A stretch of DNA of 33,752 nt from JAUILA01 sp964563925 (GTDB lineage: Bacteria; Bacteroidota; Bacteroidia; Cytophagales; Cyclobacteriaceae): NCBI GenBank assembly GCA_964563925.1, contig CAZLZD010000044.1:1-33752 (forward strand). Reading direction: 5' to 3'. Shown one piece after another: positions 8,974 to 17,273 of this stretch. Positions within the stretch are counted from its first letter, which is position 1, and each line of letters begins with the position of its first letter. A model generated the notes under the pieces. That model saw only the letters and a list, made by a program, of their open reading frames with translations. It was not told where the DNA came from and ran no database searches. Both the position numbers and the translations under genes were made by a program.

Positions 8974-8991
8974 GTCCCTTAACTCAATCCT

Positions 8992-10938
8992 ATGTACAAG
9001 GCGTTAGTGATTTTGCTGGCAGGAATTTTCCTGGTTGGATGCGACAAAGATGACGGACCTGGTCCGGTGCTGGAATTGCAATCGGCATTTGCCGGGGATG
9101 TACGTCTTGATCCTGAACAACTTACGGAAGAGGTCCCCGTGGATCGCACGATTACCCTTTCCTTTTCTGCCCCGCTTGATCTGGCTTCCCTTGAGGAAGG
9201 TATTTCCCTTATGGCCGGGACGCAGGATGTGCCTGTTACCCTCCGGCTGGGAAGCTCAGGCCGCACGGTGAACCTGTCCGCAGGGGGCCCCTTACAGGAT
9301 AACCAGGAATATACCATAGCGATTACGGGATCGCTCCGCAGTGACCAGGGGGCTGCTGCCGCCCCGGTGACTATCCGGTTCAAGACCCTGGCCGGAGCTC
9401 TCGAACTTGTCTCGGTTTCATTTGGCGGGAACGAGGTCAACAACATGAACCGCGTGCAGAACGTCCCGCTCAACCTTTCCCTGATGCTTGAATTCAATAC
9501 GCCGATAGATGTGAGTACGTTTGCCGATGCATTTTCCATTCCCGGGGTGAGTACTACGTTTACGGCAATGGCCGATAACCGGGAAGTGGAGGTGACGAGT
9601 TCTTCGCCCATGGCGTACCTGAACAAATATACTATGACGCTTTCCAGCGAATTACTGAGTTCCGACGGACGGGCGTTTCCGGGTTACAGCCTGGAATTTT
9701 ACACGCAGCTTGACTCAAGCTATAAGTTTCCTGAGATCAGTGATGAGGAGCTGCTCACAAAGGTCCAGGAGCATACATTCGCTTATTTCTGGGATTTTGC
9801 GCACCCGGTAAGTGGTCTGGCAAGAGAGCGGAACACCTCAAACGACCTTGTCACTATTGGGGGATCAGGTTTTGGTGTCATGGCTATCCTGGTAGGTATC
9901 GAGCGGCAATTTATAACCCGTCAGGAAGGCGTGGACCGCCTGGAGAAGATTGTGAATTTCCTGGAGAATGCGGACCGGTTTCACGGTGCCTGGCCTCACT
10001 GGATGAACGGAATTACCGGCAACACCATCCCCTTCAGCGTGGATGACGACGGGGCCGACCTGGTGGAAACGGCATTTATGATCCAGGGCCTGCTGACCGT
10101 ACGCCAGTACCTGGATGCCGGTGACCCGCAGGAACAGTCAATCAGAAACAAGATCACCAACTTATGGGAAGACGTGGAATGGGACTGGTTTACGCAAGGA
10201 GAGAATGTACTTTACTGGCACTGGTCACCTCATTACGAATTTGCCAAGAACCTGAAGATTACCGGGTGGAATGAGTCACTGATCATATATGTGCTGGCAG
10301 CGTCTTCTCCCACCCATCCGATAACCCCCGAGGTTTATCACCAGGGATGGGCCCGGAACGGAAGTATGCAGAATGGGAAAACGTTCTATGGCGAAACACT
10401 CCCGCTCGGACCCGACCGGGGTGGCCCGTTGTTCTTCAGTCATTACTCCTTCCTGGGGCTTGATCCGCGGAATCTTTCCGATCAGTATGCAAGTTACCGG
10501 GCACAAAATACTGCACATTCAGAAATAAATCGGGCATACTGCGTGGTAAACCCGCTGAATTACGTAGGATACAGCGAAGCCTGCTGGGGCCTTACGGCGA
10601 GCGACAACCAGGATGGCTATTCGGCGCATTCTCCGAATAATGATCTCGGGGTGATCACCCCGACTGCAGCATTATCCTCCATGCCCTACACGCCGGAAGA
10701 GTCAATGCAGGCACTTCGTCATTTTTATTACCTGCTCGGTGACAGGATCTGGGGGGATTACGGATTTTACGATGCCTTCAATATCACCGAGGAATGGTAC
10801 GCACGCTCGTACCTGGCGATTGACCAGGGTCCCATCATTCTGATGCTGGAAAACCACCGGTCCGCGCTATTGTGGAATTTATTCATGCAGGACCAGGAAG
10901 TGACAGAAGGGCTGGATGCCCTTGGTTTTACATATTGA
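8992..10938 (+). CDS. GH144 family beta-1,2-glucanase lipoprotein with two N-terminal Ig-like (Big_5) domains
   Basis: This 648-residue protein starts with a lipoprotein signal (MYKALVILLAGIFLVGC, Cys17). The mature end CDKDD fits the Cys-x-Lys-(Asp/Glu)2 surface-export signal described for Bacteroidota, so I predict an outward-facing enzyme. Residues ~45-130 and ~155-240 look like two Big_5-type Ig domains (VDRTITLSFSAPLD; LSLMLEFNTPIDVSTF). Residues 251-648 are a Glycoamylase/GH144 domain: FAYFWDFAHPVSGLARER, GGSGFGVMAILVGIERQFIT, FHGAWPHWMNG, DDGADLVETAFM, VLYWHWSP, LAASSPTHPI, and C-terminal LGVITPTAALSSMPYTPEES. The family contains endo-beta-1,2-glucanases (SGL) and sophorose-releasing enzymes; the older name glucoamylase is misleading. 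Compared with the next gene it lacks a short loop after the LARER motif. I infer endo-cleavage of long glucan at the cell surface. Confidence 0.88.
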   Translation: MYKALVILLAGIFLVGCDKDDGPGPVLELQSAFAGDVRLDPEQLTEEVPVDRTITLSFSAPLDLASLEEGISLMAGTQDVPVTLRLGSSGRTVNLSAGGPLQDNQEYTIAITGSLRSDQGAAAAPVTIRFKTLAGALELVSVSFGGNEVNNMNRVQNVPLNLSLMLEFNTPIDVSTFADAFSIPGVSTTFTAMADNREVEVTSSSPMAYLNKYTMTLSSELLSSDGRAFPGYSLEFYTQLDSSYKFPEISDEELLTKVQEHTFAYFWDFAHPVSGLARERNTSNDLVTIGGSGFGVMAILVGIERQFITRQEGVDRLEKIVNFLENADRFHGAWPHWMNGITGNTIPFSVDDDGADLVETAFMIQGLLTVRQYLDAGDPQEQSIRNKITNLWEDVEWDWFTQGENVLYWHWSPHYEFAKNLKITGWNESLIIYVLAASSPTHPITPEVYHQGWARNGSMQNGKTFYGETLPLGPDRGGPLFFSHYSFLGLDPRNLSDQYASYRAQNTAHSEINRAYCVVNPLNYVGYSEACWGLTASDNQDGYSAHSPNNDLGVITPTAALSSMPYTPEESMQALRHFYYLLGDRIWGDYGFYDAFNITEEWYARSYLAIDQGPIILMLENHRSALLWNLFMQDQEVTEGLDALGFTY

Positions 10939-10952
10939 AAAAGGAAAGTATT

Positions 10953-12311
10953 ATGAAACGCATTTATAACCTGATACTCTGTACGGGCCTGCTGTTCGCA
11001 GTGCAGGCCTGCACACAACCGCAGGCACAGGAATCAAGTGTACCTGCGACCTCATCACCTGACGAGATTACGGAAGATTCCCTGCTCACCCTGGTCCAGT
11101 ACCAGACATTCCAGTATTTCTGGGATGGGGCGGAACCGACTTCCGGACTGGCGCGTGAGCGCTATCATATGGACAATATTTATCCAAGCCACTCCAAAGA
11201 CATTATTACCTCCGGGGGTTCAGGATTTGGTTTAATGGCCTTAATTGTCGGCATTGAACGAGGATTCATCACACGGGACCAGGGGGTGGAACGATTCGCC
11301 CGGATTGTTGATTACCTGGAGAAAGCCGACAGCTTCCACGGGGTCTGGCCCCACTGGTGGGACGGCCCGACCGGAAAGGTGCATGCCTTCAGTCAGAAGG
11401 ACGATGGAGGCGATCTGGTGGAGACCTCGTTTCTGGCCGCCGGTCTGCTTACGGTAAGGCAATACCTTGATGAAAATAACCCGGTCGAGCAGGACCTCAA
11501 GACAAGAATCGATCAGCTCTGGCGGGGAATTGAATTTGACTGGCATACCCGGGGTGGGCAGGATGTATTATACTGGCACTGGTCTCCTAACTATGGATGG
11601 GATATGAATTTTGATGTAAGGGGATACAATGAATGCCTTATTATGTATGTCCTGGCGGCATCATCGCCTACCCACAGCATCGAGCCTGAGGTCTATCATG
11701 AAGGCTGGGCAAGGGGAGGAGCTATCACCGAGGATACCACGGTTCACGGACTGCCGACCATCCTTGACCATTACGAGACGAATGACAGTCCGGTCGGACC
11801 CCTCTTCTGGGCCCATTACTCCTATGTCGGCCTGAACCCGAAAGGACTTAAAGACCGCTACGCCGATTACTGGAAACTCAATACCAACCACGCCCTGATC
11901 CAGTACCGGCATGCCGTCGAAAACCCAAATGGGTTCGAAGGATACGGACCGAATGTCTGGGGCCTCACATCAAGTTACTCCATCAAGGGTTATGCGGGAC
12001 ACCGTCCCGACCATGACCTAGGGGTTATTTCCCCCACGGCGGCGCTTTCCTCTTTTCCCTATACCCCGGACGAAAGCATGGCCTTTCTGAAGTTCATGTA
12101 CACAGAAACGGATTCGCTGGTGGGAGAATACGGACCGTATGATGCCTTCAGCTTTGAGCATGACTGGTACCTGCCGCGTTACCTCGCCATTGACCAGGGG
12201 CCTATCCCGGTCATGATTGAGAATTACCGGACCGGCTTAATCTGGGACTTATTTATGTCCGCTCCCGAAGTAAAAAATGGTCTGGACAAACTGGGATTTA
12301 CCTATGAATAG
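10953..12311 (+). CDS. second GH144 family enzyme, single-domain lipoprotein
   Basis: This 452-residue protein starts at ATG 10953, 15 nt after the previous stop, with AAAAAGGAAAG upstream. The signal MKRIYNLILCTGLLFAVQAC ends in a lipobox at Cys20. The mature end, CTQPQAQESS, lacks the acidic surface signal, so a periplasmic face is likely. The GH144 domain fills residues ~39-452: FQYFWDGAEPTSGLARERYH, DIITSGGSGFGLMALIVGIE, FHGVWPHWWDG, KDDGGDLVETSFL, VLYWHWSPNYGWDMNFDVRG, YNECLIMYVLAASSPTHSI, DLGVISPTAALSSFPYTPDE. This copy is the one closer, by recall, to the single-domain SGL-type members such as those of Chitinophaga and Bacteroides. A KDI loop after RYHMDNIYPS is missing from the first GH144. 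I infer processing of imported oligosaccharides, perhaps as a sophorose-releasing exo-enzyme; endo or exo mode cannot be read from sequence. Confidence 0.88.
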   Translation: MKRIYNLILCTGLLFAVQACTQPQAQESSVPATSSPDEITEDSLLTLVQYQTFQYFWDGAEPTSGLARERYHMDNIYPSHSKDIITSGGSGFGLMALIVGIERGFITRDQGVERFARIVDYLEKADSFHGVWPHWWDGPTGKVHAFSQKDDGGDLVETSFLAAGLLTVRQYLDENNPVEQDLKTRIDQLWRGIEFDWHTRGGQDVLYWHWSPNYGWDMNFDVRGYNECLIMYVLAASSPTHSIEPEVYHEGWARGGAITEDTTVHGLPTILDHYETNDSPVGPLFWAHYSYVGLNPKGLKDRYADYWKLNTNHALIQYRHAVENPNGFEGYGPNVWGLTSSYSIKGYAGHRPDHDLGVISPTAALSSFPYTPDESMAFLKFMYTETDSLVGEYGPYDAFSFEHDWYLPRYLAIDQGPIPVMIENYRTGLIWDLFMSAPEVKNGLDKLGFTYE

Positions 12312-14112
12312 GCTCATCCTGCTATACATCTTACTGTTTGCTGGAGGGATTGTTTTTGACCTTCCCGCACAGGAATTGCTGTCTGGCGGAGAGCGAACAA
12401 CGTATTGCAACCCGGTGGATATCGACTACACCTACATGTCGCATTACGCGCACCAGGGTGTTTCCTACCGTTCAGGGGCAGATCCGGCTGTAATAAATTA
12501 CAAGGGAACCTATTTCATGTTCGTGACCCGGTCACATGGGTACTGGTACTCTGACGACATGAGCGACTGGAAATTTGTGCGTCCCGAAGCCTGGTACTTC
12601 AACGGCAGCAATGCCCCTGCGGCGGCAGTTTACAAAGATCGTGTGATTGTGCTGGGAGACCCGTCGGGCCGGGGTGCGGTGATCACCACCGACGACCCGG
12701 TGCGGGGCAACTGGCAAACAACCTACAGCGTTATTCCGCTGGGAATCCAGGACCCCGATCTTTTCGTGGATGAAGACGGAAGGGTTTTCCTGTATGAAGA
12801 ATCCTCCAACCGGTGGCCGATCAGGGTGGTCGAACTGGACCCTTCGAATATGTTTATTCCCCTGATGGAAGAAAAGGACTTGTTTGGCCTGGATCCTGAA
12901 AAACACGGGTGGGAACGCTTCGGACAGGATCACCGATCCGACATTGACCCGTTTATCGAAGGACCGTGGATGAGCCGTCACGGTGACACCTATTACCTGG
13001 AATACAGTGCTCCCGGTACCCAGTGGAACGTCTATGCCGACGGGGTTTATACAGCTAAAGATCCTCTCGGCCCTTTTGAATATGCACCGTATAACCCAAT
13101 TTCCTACAAGCCGGGCGGTTTTCTAACCGGGGCAGGTCATGGCAGTACCGTACGTGATAACTCCGGGGAATACTGGCATTTTGCCAGCATGACGATATCG
13201 GTCAATTTTAAATTCGAAAGAAGGATCGGGATGTTCCCGGCAGGGTTTGAGGAGGACGGACAAATGTATGTGAATACGGCCTACGGCGATTATCCCCATT
13301 ACCTGCCTGATGCCCGGGTTGAATCACACAAAAACCGCTTTACCGGCTGGATGCTCCTGTCGAAAAATAAACCGGTAATCACAAATTCCGTCCTGACCGG
13401 CGTGGAGCATAATGTCATGGATCAGCAGGAGGAAGGGTACATACCGGAGCTGGAAGCCGCCGAGTATTCCGGAAACAAGCTCAACGACGAGAATATGCGT
13501 ACCATGTGGGTGGCGGAAAACAATAGTGATTCCTTATTTTTTCAGATGGATCTTAAAGGTCAGATGAACATACACGCGTTTCAGGTTAATTTCCAGGACT
13601 TCAATGCAGGAGTTTTCGGGAAACCTGATACGCTTCGTCAGCAATTTGTGATCGAGACCTCCACCAACGGGAAGGACTGGACTATGGCCGCTGACTTTTC
13701 GGAGAACCGGGAAGACCGACCGCATGCGTATCTGCAGCTGGATGAACCGGTGACGGGCCGGCATGTGCGGTTCCGGAATGTGTATTTTCCAAATAAATAC
13801 CTGGCAGTGGCCGAATTTCGCGTGTTTGGTAAGGGAAACGGCCGTCCGCCAAAGATGCCCGGAGCCTTCAGGGCTGAACGTCAGGAGGACAGGAGAAATG
13901 CGGATCTTACGTGGAACCCGGTGAGGGACGCCATGGGATATGTTGTATATTGGGGAATTTCACCCGAAAAACTGAACAATTCGGTACTGATCTACGAGGG
14001 AAACTCCTATGAGTTGCGGGCCCTGACTATTGATCAGGAATATTATTACCAGGTAGAAGCATTCAATGAAAATGGAATATCAGAAAAATCGAAAATACTG
14101 CACACTAAATAA
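12304..14112 (+). CDS. GH43-family glycosidase with F5/8 (discoidin) and fibronectin III domains
   Basis: This 602-residue protein starts at ATG 12304, overlapping the GH144 stop by 8 nt; the upstream ATG at 12277 lies inside GH144 and would bury the signal peptide (MNRLILLYILLFAGGIVFDLPAQ). Residues ~35-340 form a five-bladed-propeller GH43-like domain, with candidate catalytic acids D60 (SGADPAVI), D150 (GIQDPDLFVDEDG) and E219 (FIEGPWM). Residues ~389-512 match an F5/8 type C sandwich (IETSTNGKDWTMAADFSENR, GRHVRFRNVYFPNKYLAVAE), and ~514-602 an FN3 domain (ADLTWNPVRDAMGYVVYWG). Known GH43 enzymes mostly cleave alpha-L-arabinose, beta-xylose or beta-galactose linkages, which does not fit a plain beta-1,2-glucan. 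It may remove a side group or have an unrecorded activity. It has no lipobox and is probably periplasmic. Confidence 0.85.
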   Translation: MNRLILLYILLFAGGIVFDLPAQELLSGGERTTYCNPVDIDYTYMSHYAHQGVSYRSGADPAVINYKGTYFMFVTRSHGYWYSDDMSDWKFVRPEAWYFNGSNAPAAAVYKDRVIVLGDPSGRGAVITTDDPVRGNWQTTYSVIPLGIQDPDLFVDEDGRVFLYEESSNRWPIRVVELDPSNMFIPLMEEKDLFGLDPEKHGWERFGQDHRSDIDPFIEGPWMSRHGDTYYLEYSAPGTQWNVYADGVYTAKDPLGPFEYAPYNPISYKPGGFLTGAGHGSTVRDNSGEYWHFASMTISVNFKFERRIGMFPAGFEEDGQMYVNTAYGDYPHYLPDARVESHKNRFTGWMLLSKNKPVITNSVLTGVEHNVMDQQEEGYIPELEAAEYSGNKLNDENMRTMWVAENNSDSLFFQMDLKGQMNIHAFQVNFQDFNAGVFGKPDTLRQQFVIETSTNGKDWTMAADFSENREDRPHAYLQLDEPVTGRHVRFRNVYFPNKYLAVAEFRVFGKGNGRPPKMPGAFRAERQEDRRNADLTWNPVRDAMGYVVYWGISPEKLNNSVLIYEGNSYELRALTIDQEYYYQVEAFNENGISEKSKILHTK

Positions 14113-16408
14113 CCTGAGGCACGGCATCTTGCTCGTCACGATACTGCTGGCCTGTATGTCCTGCAGCACAGACAGGCAGACCGAAGCCCCTGGGAATGAT
14201 AAAATTGACTCCCTGCTCAGTGTAATGACACTTGATGAGAAACTGGGACAGCTGAACCTGCCTTCCTCGGGAGATATTGTAACCGGACAGGCCCAAAGTT
14301 CGAATATTGCCGATAAAATCCGGCAGGGCGGCGTAGGCGGTCTGTTCAATATCCAGTCTGCCGAAAAGATTCGTGACGTTCAGCGTATTGCGGTGGAGGA
14401 AACCCGTCTCGGTATCCCCTTGATTTTTGGCATGGATGTGATCCACGGATATCGTACCCTGTTCCCGATCCCGATCGGAATATCATGCAGCTGGGACATG
14501 GACCTGGTGCAGCGTTCAGCCCGCCTGGCGGCCGAAGAAGCAAGCTCGGATGGTATCTGCTGGACATTCTCCCCGATGACGGACATCTCACGAGAACCAC
14601 GCTGGGGCAGGGTGTCGGAAGGGAATGGCGAAGACCCTTATCTTTCCTCGCAGATCGCCCGGGCGATGGTACACGGTTACCAGGGAGACGACCTGACTGC
14701 TGAAAATACGATCATGGCCTGTGTCAAACATTTTGCACTTTACGGAGCGCCTGAAGCGGGCAGGGACTACAATACCGTGGATATGAGCCGCATTCGGATG
14801 TTCAACGAATACCTGCCTCCGTACCAGGCGGCAGTGGATGCCGGAGTGGGAAGTGTCATGACCTCCTTCAATGAGATTGACGGGGTTCCGGCGAGCGCGA
14901 ATAAATGGCTGCTCGACGACCTGCTTCGAGACCGATGGGGATTCGACGGTTTTGTTGTGACAGATTATACCGCTATCAATGAAATGACTGCCCATGGCAT
15001 CGGGGACCTGCAGCATGTCTCGGCCCTGGCCCTGAAGGCGGGGGTAGACATGGACATGGTGGGTGAGGGATTCCTGTCCACCCTTAAGCAGTCCCTGGAA
15101 GAAGGAGCCATTACTGAGGCACAGATTGACCAGGCATGCCGCCGCATTCTCCAGGCAAAAATGGACCTGGGATTGTTTGATGATCCGTATAAATATTGTA
15201 ATCCGGAGCGCGCCGAACGAAATATCTACACCGCTGAAAAACGGCAGGAGGCGCGTGAGATTGCGGCAGAAACATTTGTACTGCTCAAGAATCAAGGTGA
15301 TATTCTCCCGTTAAGAAAGGGAGGCACCATCGCCCTGGTGGGTCCGATGGCCGACAACCGTGAGAATATGGCCGGGACCTGGAGCGTGGCCGGCGACTTT
15401 AAAAGTGCAGTCGCCCTCAGGGAAGGAATCGCGCAGGTGGCCGGTGAGGATGTCCGGATTTTGCACGCCAGGGGTGCTAACGTGGTAGGCGATTCACTCC
15501 TGGAATCTCGGGTGAGTATATTCGGGAAACCAACCTACCGCGACAACCGTTCTCCCGACGTGATGATCCGGGAAGCAGTAAATGTGGCCCGCCAGGCAGA
15601 CGTGATCGTGGCCGCGATGGGAGAATCGGCCGAAATGACTGGTGAAAGTGCAAGCCGTTCCTCCATCGATTTACCTGAAAACCAGCAGGCCTTGCTGGAC
15701 GCATTGCTGGAAACGGGTAAACCTGTGGTTATGGTACTGTTTACCGGACGGCCCCTTTCCATCCAGTGGGCTGAGGACAATATTCCCGCTATTTTGAACG
15801 TCTGGTTCCCCGGGAGTGAGGCCGGACTGGCCATTGCGGATGTACTCTTCGGGGATGTAAATCCTTCCGGGAAACTTAGTATGACGTTCCCGAGAAATAC
15901 CGGGCAAATACCTATCTATTACAATCACAAGAATACCGGGAGGCCGCTTGAGGAAGGGCAATGGTTTCAAAAATTCCGTTCCAACTACCTGGATGTACCT
16001 AATACACCCTTGTATCCGTTCGGTTACGGATTGAGTTATACCACGTTTGAGTATGGCAACCTGGCGCTGGACAAATCGACCATGCGGCCGGGTGATGAGA
16101 TAACGGTAAGCGTTGAGGTGACAAACAGCGGGTCTGTGGCGGGCAAGGAAGTTGTACAATTATATATTCAGGATGTGGTTGGATCCGTCACCAGGCCGCT
16201 GAAAGAACTGAAGGGTTTCCAAAAGATCATGCTGGAACCGGGCCAGACGGAAACAGTTCGATTTACCATTACCGAAGAAGACCTCAAATTTTTTAACAGC
16301 GAACTTGAGAAAGTAGCTGAGCCGGGAGAATTCCGCGTGTATGCCGGAACTAATTCTGCCGACGTGCTTGAGGCAGGATTTACCCTGGAAAAAAACGGGA
16401 ATGAGTAA
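14066..16408 (+). CDS. bglX: GH3 family beta-glucosidase (periplasmic, BglX-like)
   Basis: This 780-residue enzyme hydrolyses terminal non-reducing beta-glucose units, here probably from sophoro-oligosaccharides. The start is ATG 14066 or 14072; both lie inside the GH43 gene (up to 47 nt overlap), implying coupled translation. A basic start precedes a hydrophobic segment ending in LLAC, a probable lipobox. The N-terminal TIM-barrel (~45-370) has FGMDVIHGYRT, CVKHFALYG and the nucleophile D300 in GFDGFVVTDY. The alpha/beta sandwich follows (~395-640), with candidate acid/base E527 in MTGESASRSSIDLP. The FN3-like domain closes the protein (SVEVTNSGSVAGKEVVQLYI, PLKELKGFQKI). All expected domains are complete. 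GH3 next to GH144 repeats the arrangement known for beta-1,2-glucan use in Bacteroides thetaiotaomicron, so sophorose-type substrates are likely. The gene symbol reflects family resemblance only. Confidence 0.9.
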   Translation: MKMEYQKNRKYCTLNNLRHGILLVTILLACMSCSTDRQTEAPGNDKIDSLLSVMTLDEKLGQLNLPSSGDIVTGQAQSSNIADKIRQGGVGGLFNIQSAEKIRDVQRIAVEETRLGIPLIFGMDVIHGYRTLFPIPIGISCSWDMDLVQRSARLAAEEASSDGICWTFSPMTDISREPRWGRVSEGNGEDPYLSSQIARAMVHGYQGDDLTAENTIMACVKHFALYGAPEAGRDYNTVDMSRIRMFNEYLPPYQAAVDAGVGSVMTSFNEIDGVPASANKWLLDDLLRDRWGFDGFVVTDYTAINEMTAHGIGDLQHVSALALKAGVDMDMVGEGFLSTLKQSLEEGAITEAQIDQACRRILQAKMDLGLFDDPYKYCNPERAERNIYTAEKRQEAREIAAETFVLLKNQGDILPLRKGGTIALVGPMADNRENMAGTWSVAGDFKSAVALREGIAQVAGEDVRILHARGANVVGDSLLESRVSIFGKPTYRDNRSPDVMIREAVNVARQADVIVAAMGESAEMTGESASRSSIDLPENQQALLDALLETGKPVVMVLFTGRPLSIQWAEDNIPAILNVWFPGSEAGLAIADVLFGDVNPSGKLSMTFPRNTGQIPIYYNHKNTGRPLEEGQWFQKFRSNYLDVPNTPLYPFGYGLSYTTFEYGNLALDKSTMRPGDEITVSVEVTNSGSVAGKEVVQLYIQDVVGSVTRPLKELKGFQKIMLEPGQTETVRFTITEEDLKFFNSELEKVAEPGEFRVYAGTNSADVLEAGFTLEKNGNE

Positions 16409-16438
16409 AGGTTACGGACCTTCCAGCCTTTAAGAGAG

Positions 16439-16454
16439 TCCTGGCTGAGCAGGA
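16439..16454 (+). terminator. weak hairpin downstream of the glycan operon
   Basis: TCCTG (16439-16443) pairs with CAGGA (16450-16454) over a 6-nt loop, with only four T (in AAACTTTTGG) a few bases later. It lies 30 nt after the GH3 stop, where an operon end is expected, but the stem is short. Confidence 0.25.
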
Positions 16455-16533
16455 TAAACTTTTGGTCGTGCCGGATTGTTTCTGAAGAGACGATTCGTGG
16501 AGGAATTCCCCGGATTTGATTAATTTAAAATGC

Positions 16534-17205
16534 ATGAGGTCCATCCTGCTGTCAGCCTGTATGTTTTTCGTGAGCCTGTCGCTTCAGGCCCAGATAGGCA
16601 TTCCTTACCAAAATGCCATTTGGACAGGCAGCGAGCCAACCGTGGATGGCTCTCCTTACCTGGAGAATAGCTGGAAGATGGGTACGGTCACCGATCGGGA
16701 AAATGAACGTGAATACCGTGTTTTTCTTAAATATGACACCCGTATTGACCGGATAGTGGTTAGTTTTTATGGCCGGCCGGCGATCCTTGACGATATACGA
16801 TATCCGGAATTTACCATTGGTGGTTTGCCCGGCAGCGATTATGAGGAACGAAAGTTTCTGAATGCGACGCAACTTGAAATCGCCGGATTGGAAGGATATT
16901 ACGAAATGCTCTATATGGGCGAATACAGGTTGCTGCGTAAGGTGCGAACCGATTATATTCCCAATACAATACCAGAATACGGGACCCATCGAAAAACAAT
17001 ACTGTTCCTTACCCGTGAAGAATTCTTATTGATAGATCCGGACGGTTTTGTAAAGGAGGTGCCGGACAAGACCAGGCATATTTTCCGGCTGTTCGGCCCG
17101 AAGGCAGGAGAATATGAACGCCTTGCCGAAGATCGGCAACTGGATGTCTCCAAGCCGGAAGGCCTTGTTGAATTACTGCGGTTGCACGAATCCGGAGGAT
17201 CTTAA
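16534..17205 (+). CDS. exported protein of unknown function
   Basis: This 223-residue protein starts at ATG 16534; a TTG at 16516 extends it but would precede the signal peptide (MRSILLSACMFFVSLSLQAQ). The mature part has no cysteine motif, no membrane span and no domain I recognise. An N-terminal IGIPYQNAIWTGSEPTVDGS leads into a charged segment, DRENEREYRVFLKYDTRI, then a mixed alpha/beta body ending in a helical, charged C-terminus (KAGEYERLAEDRQLDVSK). It is 125 nt after the GH3 gene and 68 nt before the next gene on the same strand. It may be a periplasmic accessory protein; co-transcription with the glycan operon is possible but a weak hairpin separates them. Confidence 0.75.
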   Translation: MRSILLSACMFFVSLSLQAQIGIPYQNAIWTGSEPTVDGSPYLENSWKMGTVTDRENEREYRVFLKYDTRIDRIVVSFYGRPAILDDIRYPEFTIGGLPGSDYEERKFLNATQLEIAGLEGYYEMLYMGEYRLLRKVRTDYIPNTIPEYGTHRKTILFLTREEFLLIDPDGFVKEVPDKTRHIFRLFGPKAGEYERLAEDRQLDVSKPEGLVELLRLHESGGS

Positions 17206-17273
17206 CAATTTATTTACAACCTATTGATTGCCATAGGGTTAAATTATTCTATTTTAACGGAAAAAATTTCTCT

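Noticed and set aside
12277..12303. Upstream ATG of the GH43 gene as the true start
   Set aside because: It lies within GH144 and would place nine residues ahead of an otherwise standard signal peptide starting at 12304.
8992..12311. Calling the two Glycoamylase-domain proteins starch glucoamylases
   Set aside because: The Pfam name is historical. The motifs fit GH144 beta-1,2-glucanases, and no GH13, GH15 or GH97 starch enzyme is nearby.
14588..15295. A 235-codon minus-strand frame inside the GH3 gene
   Set aside because: It is antisense to the conserved GH3 barrel including the nucleophile region; its translation has no recognisable family.
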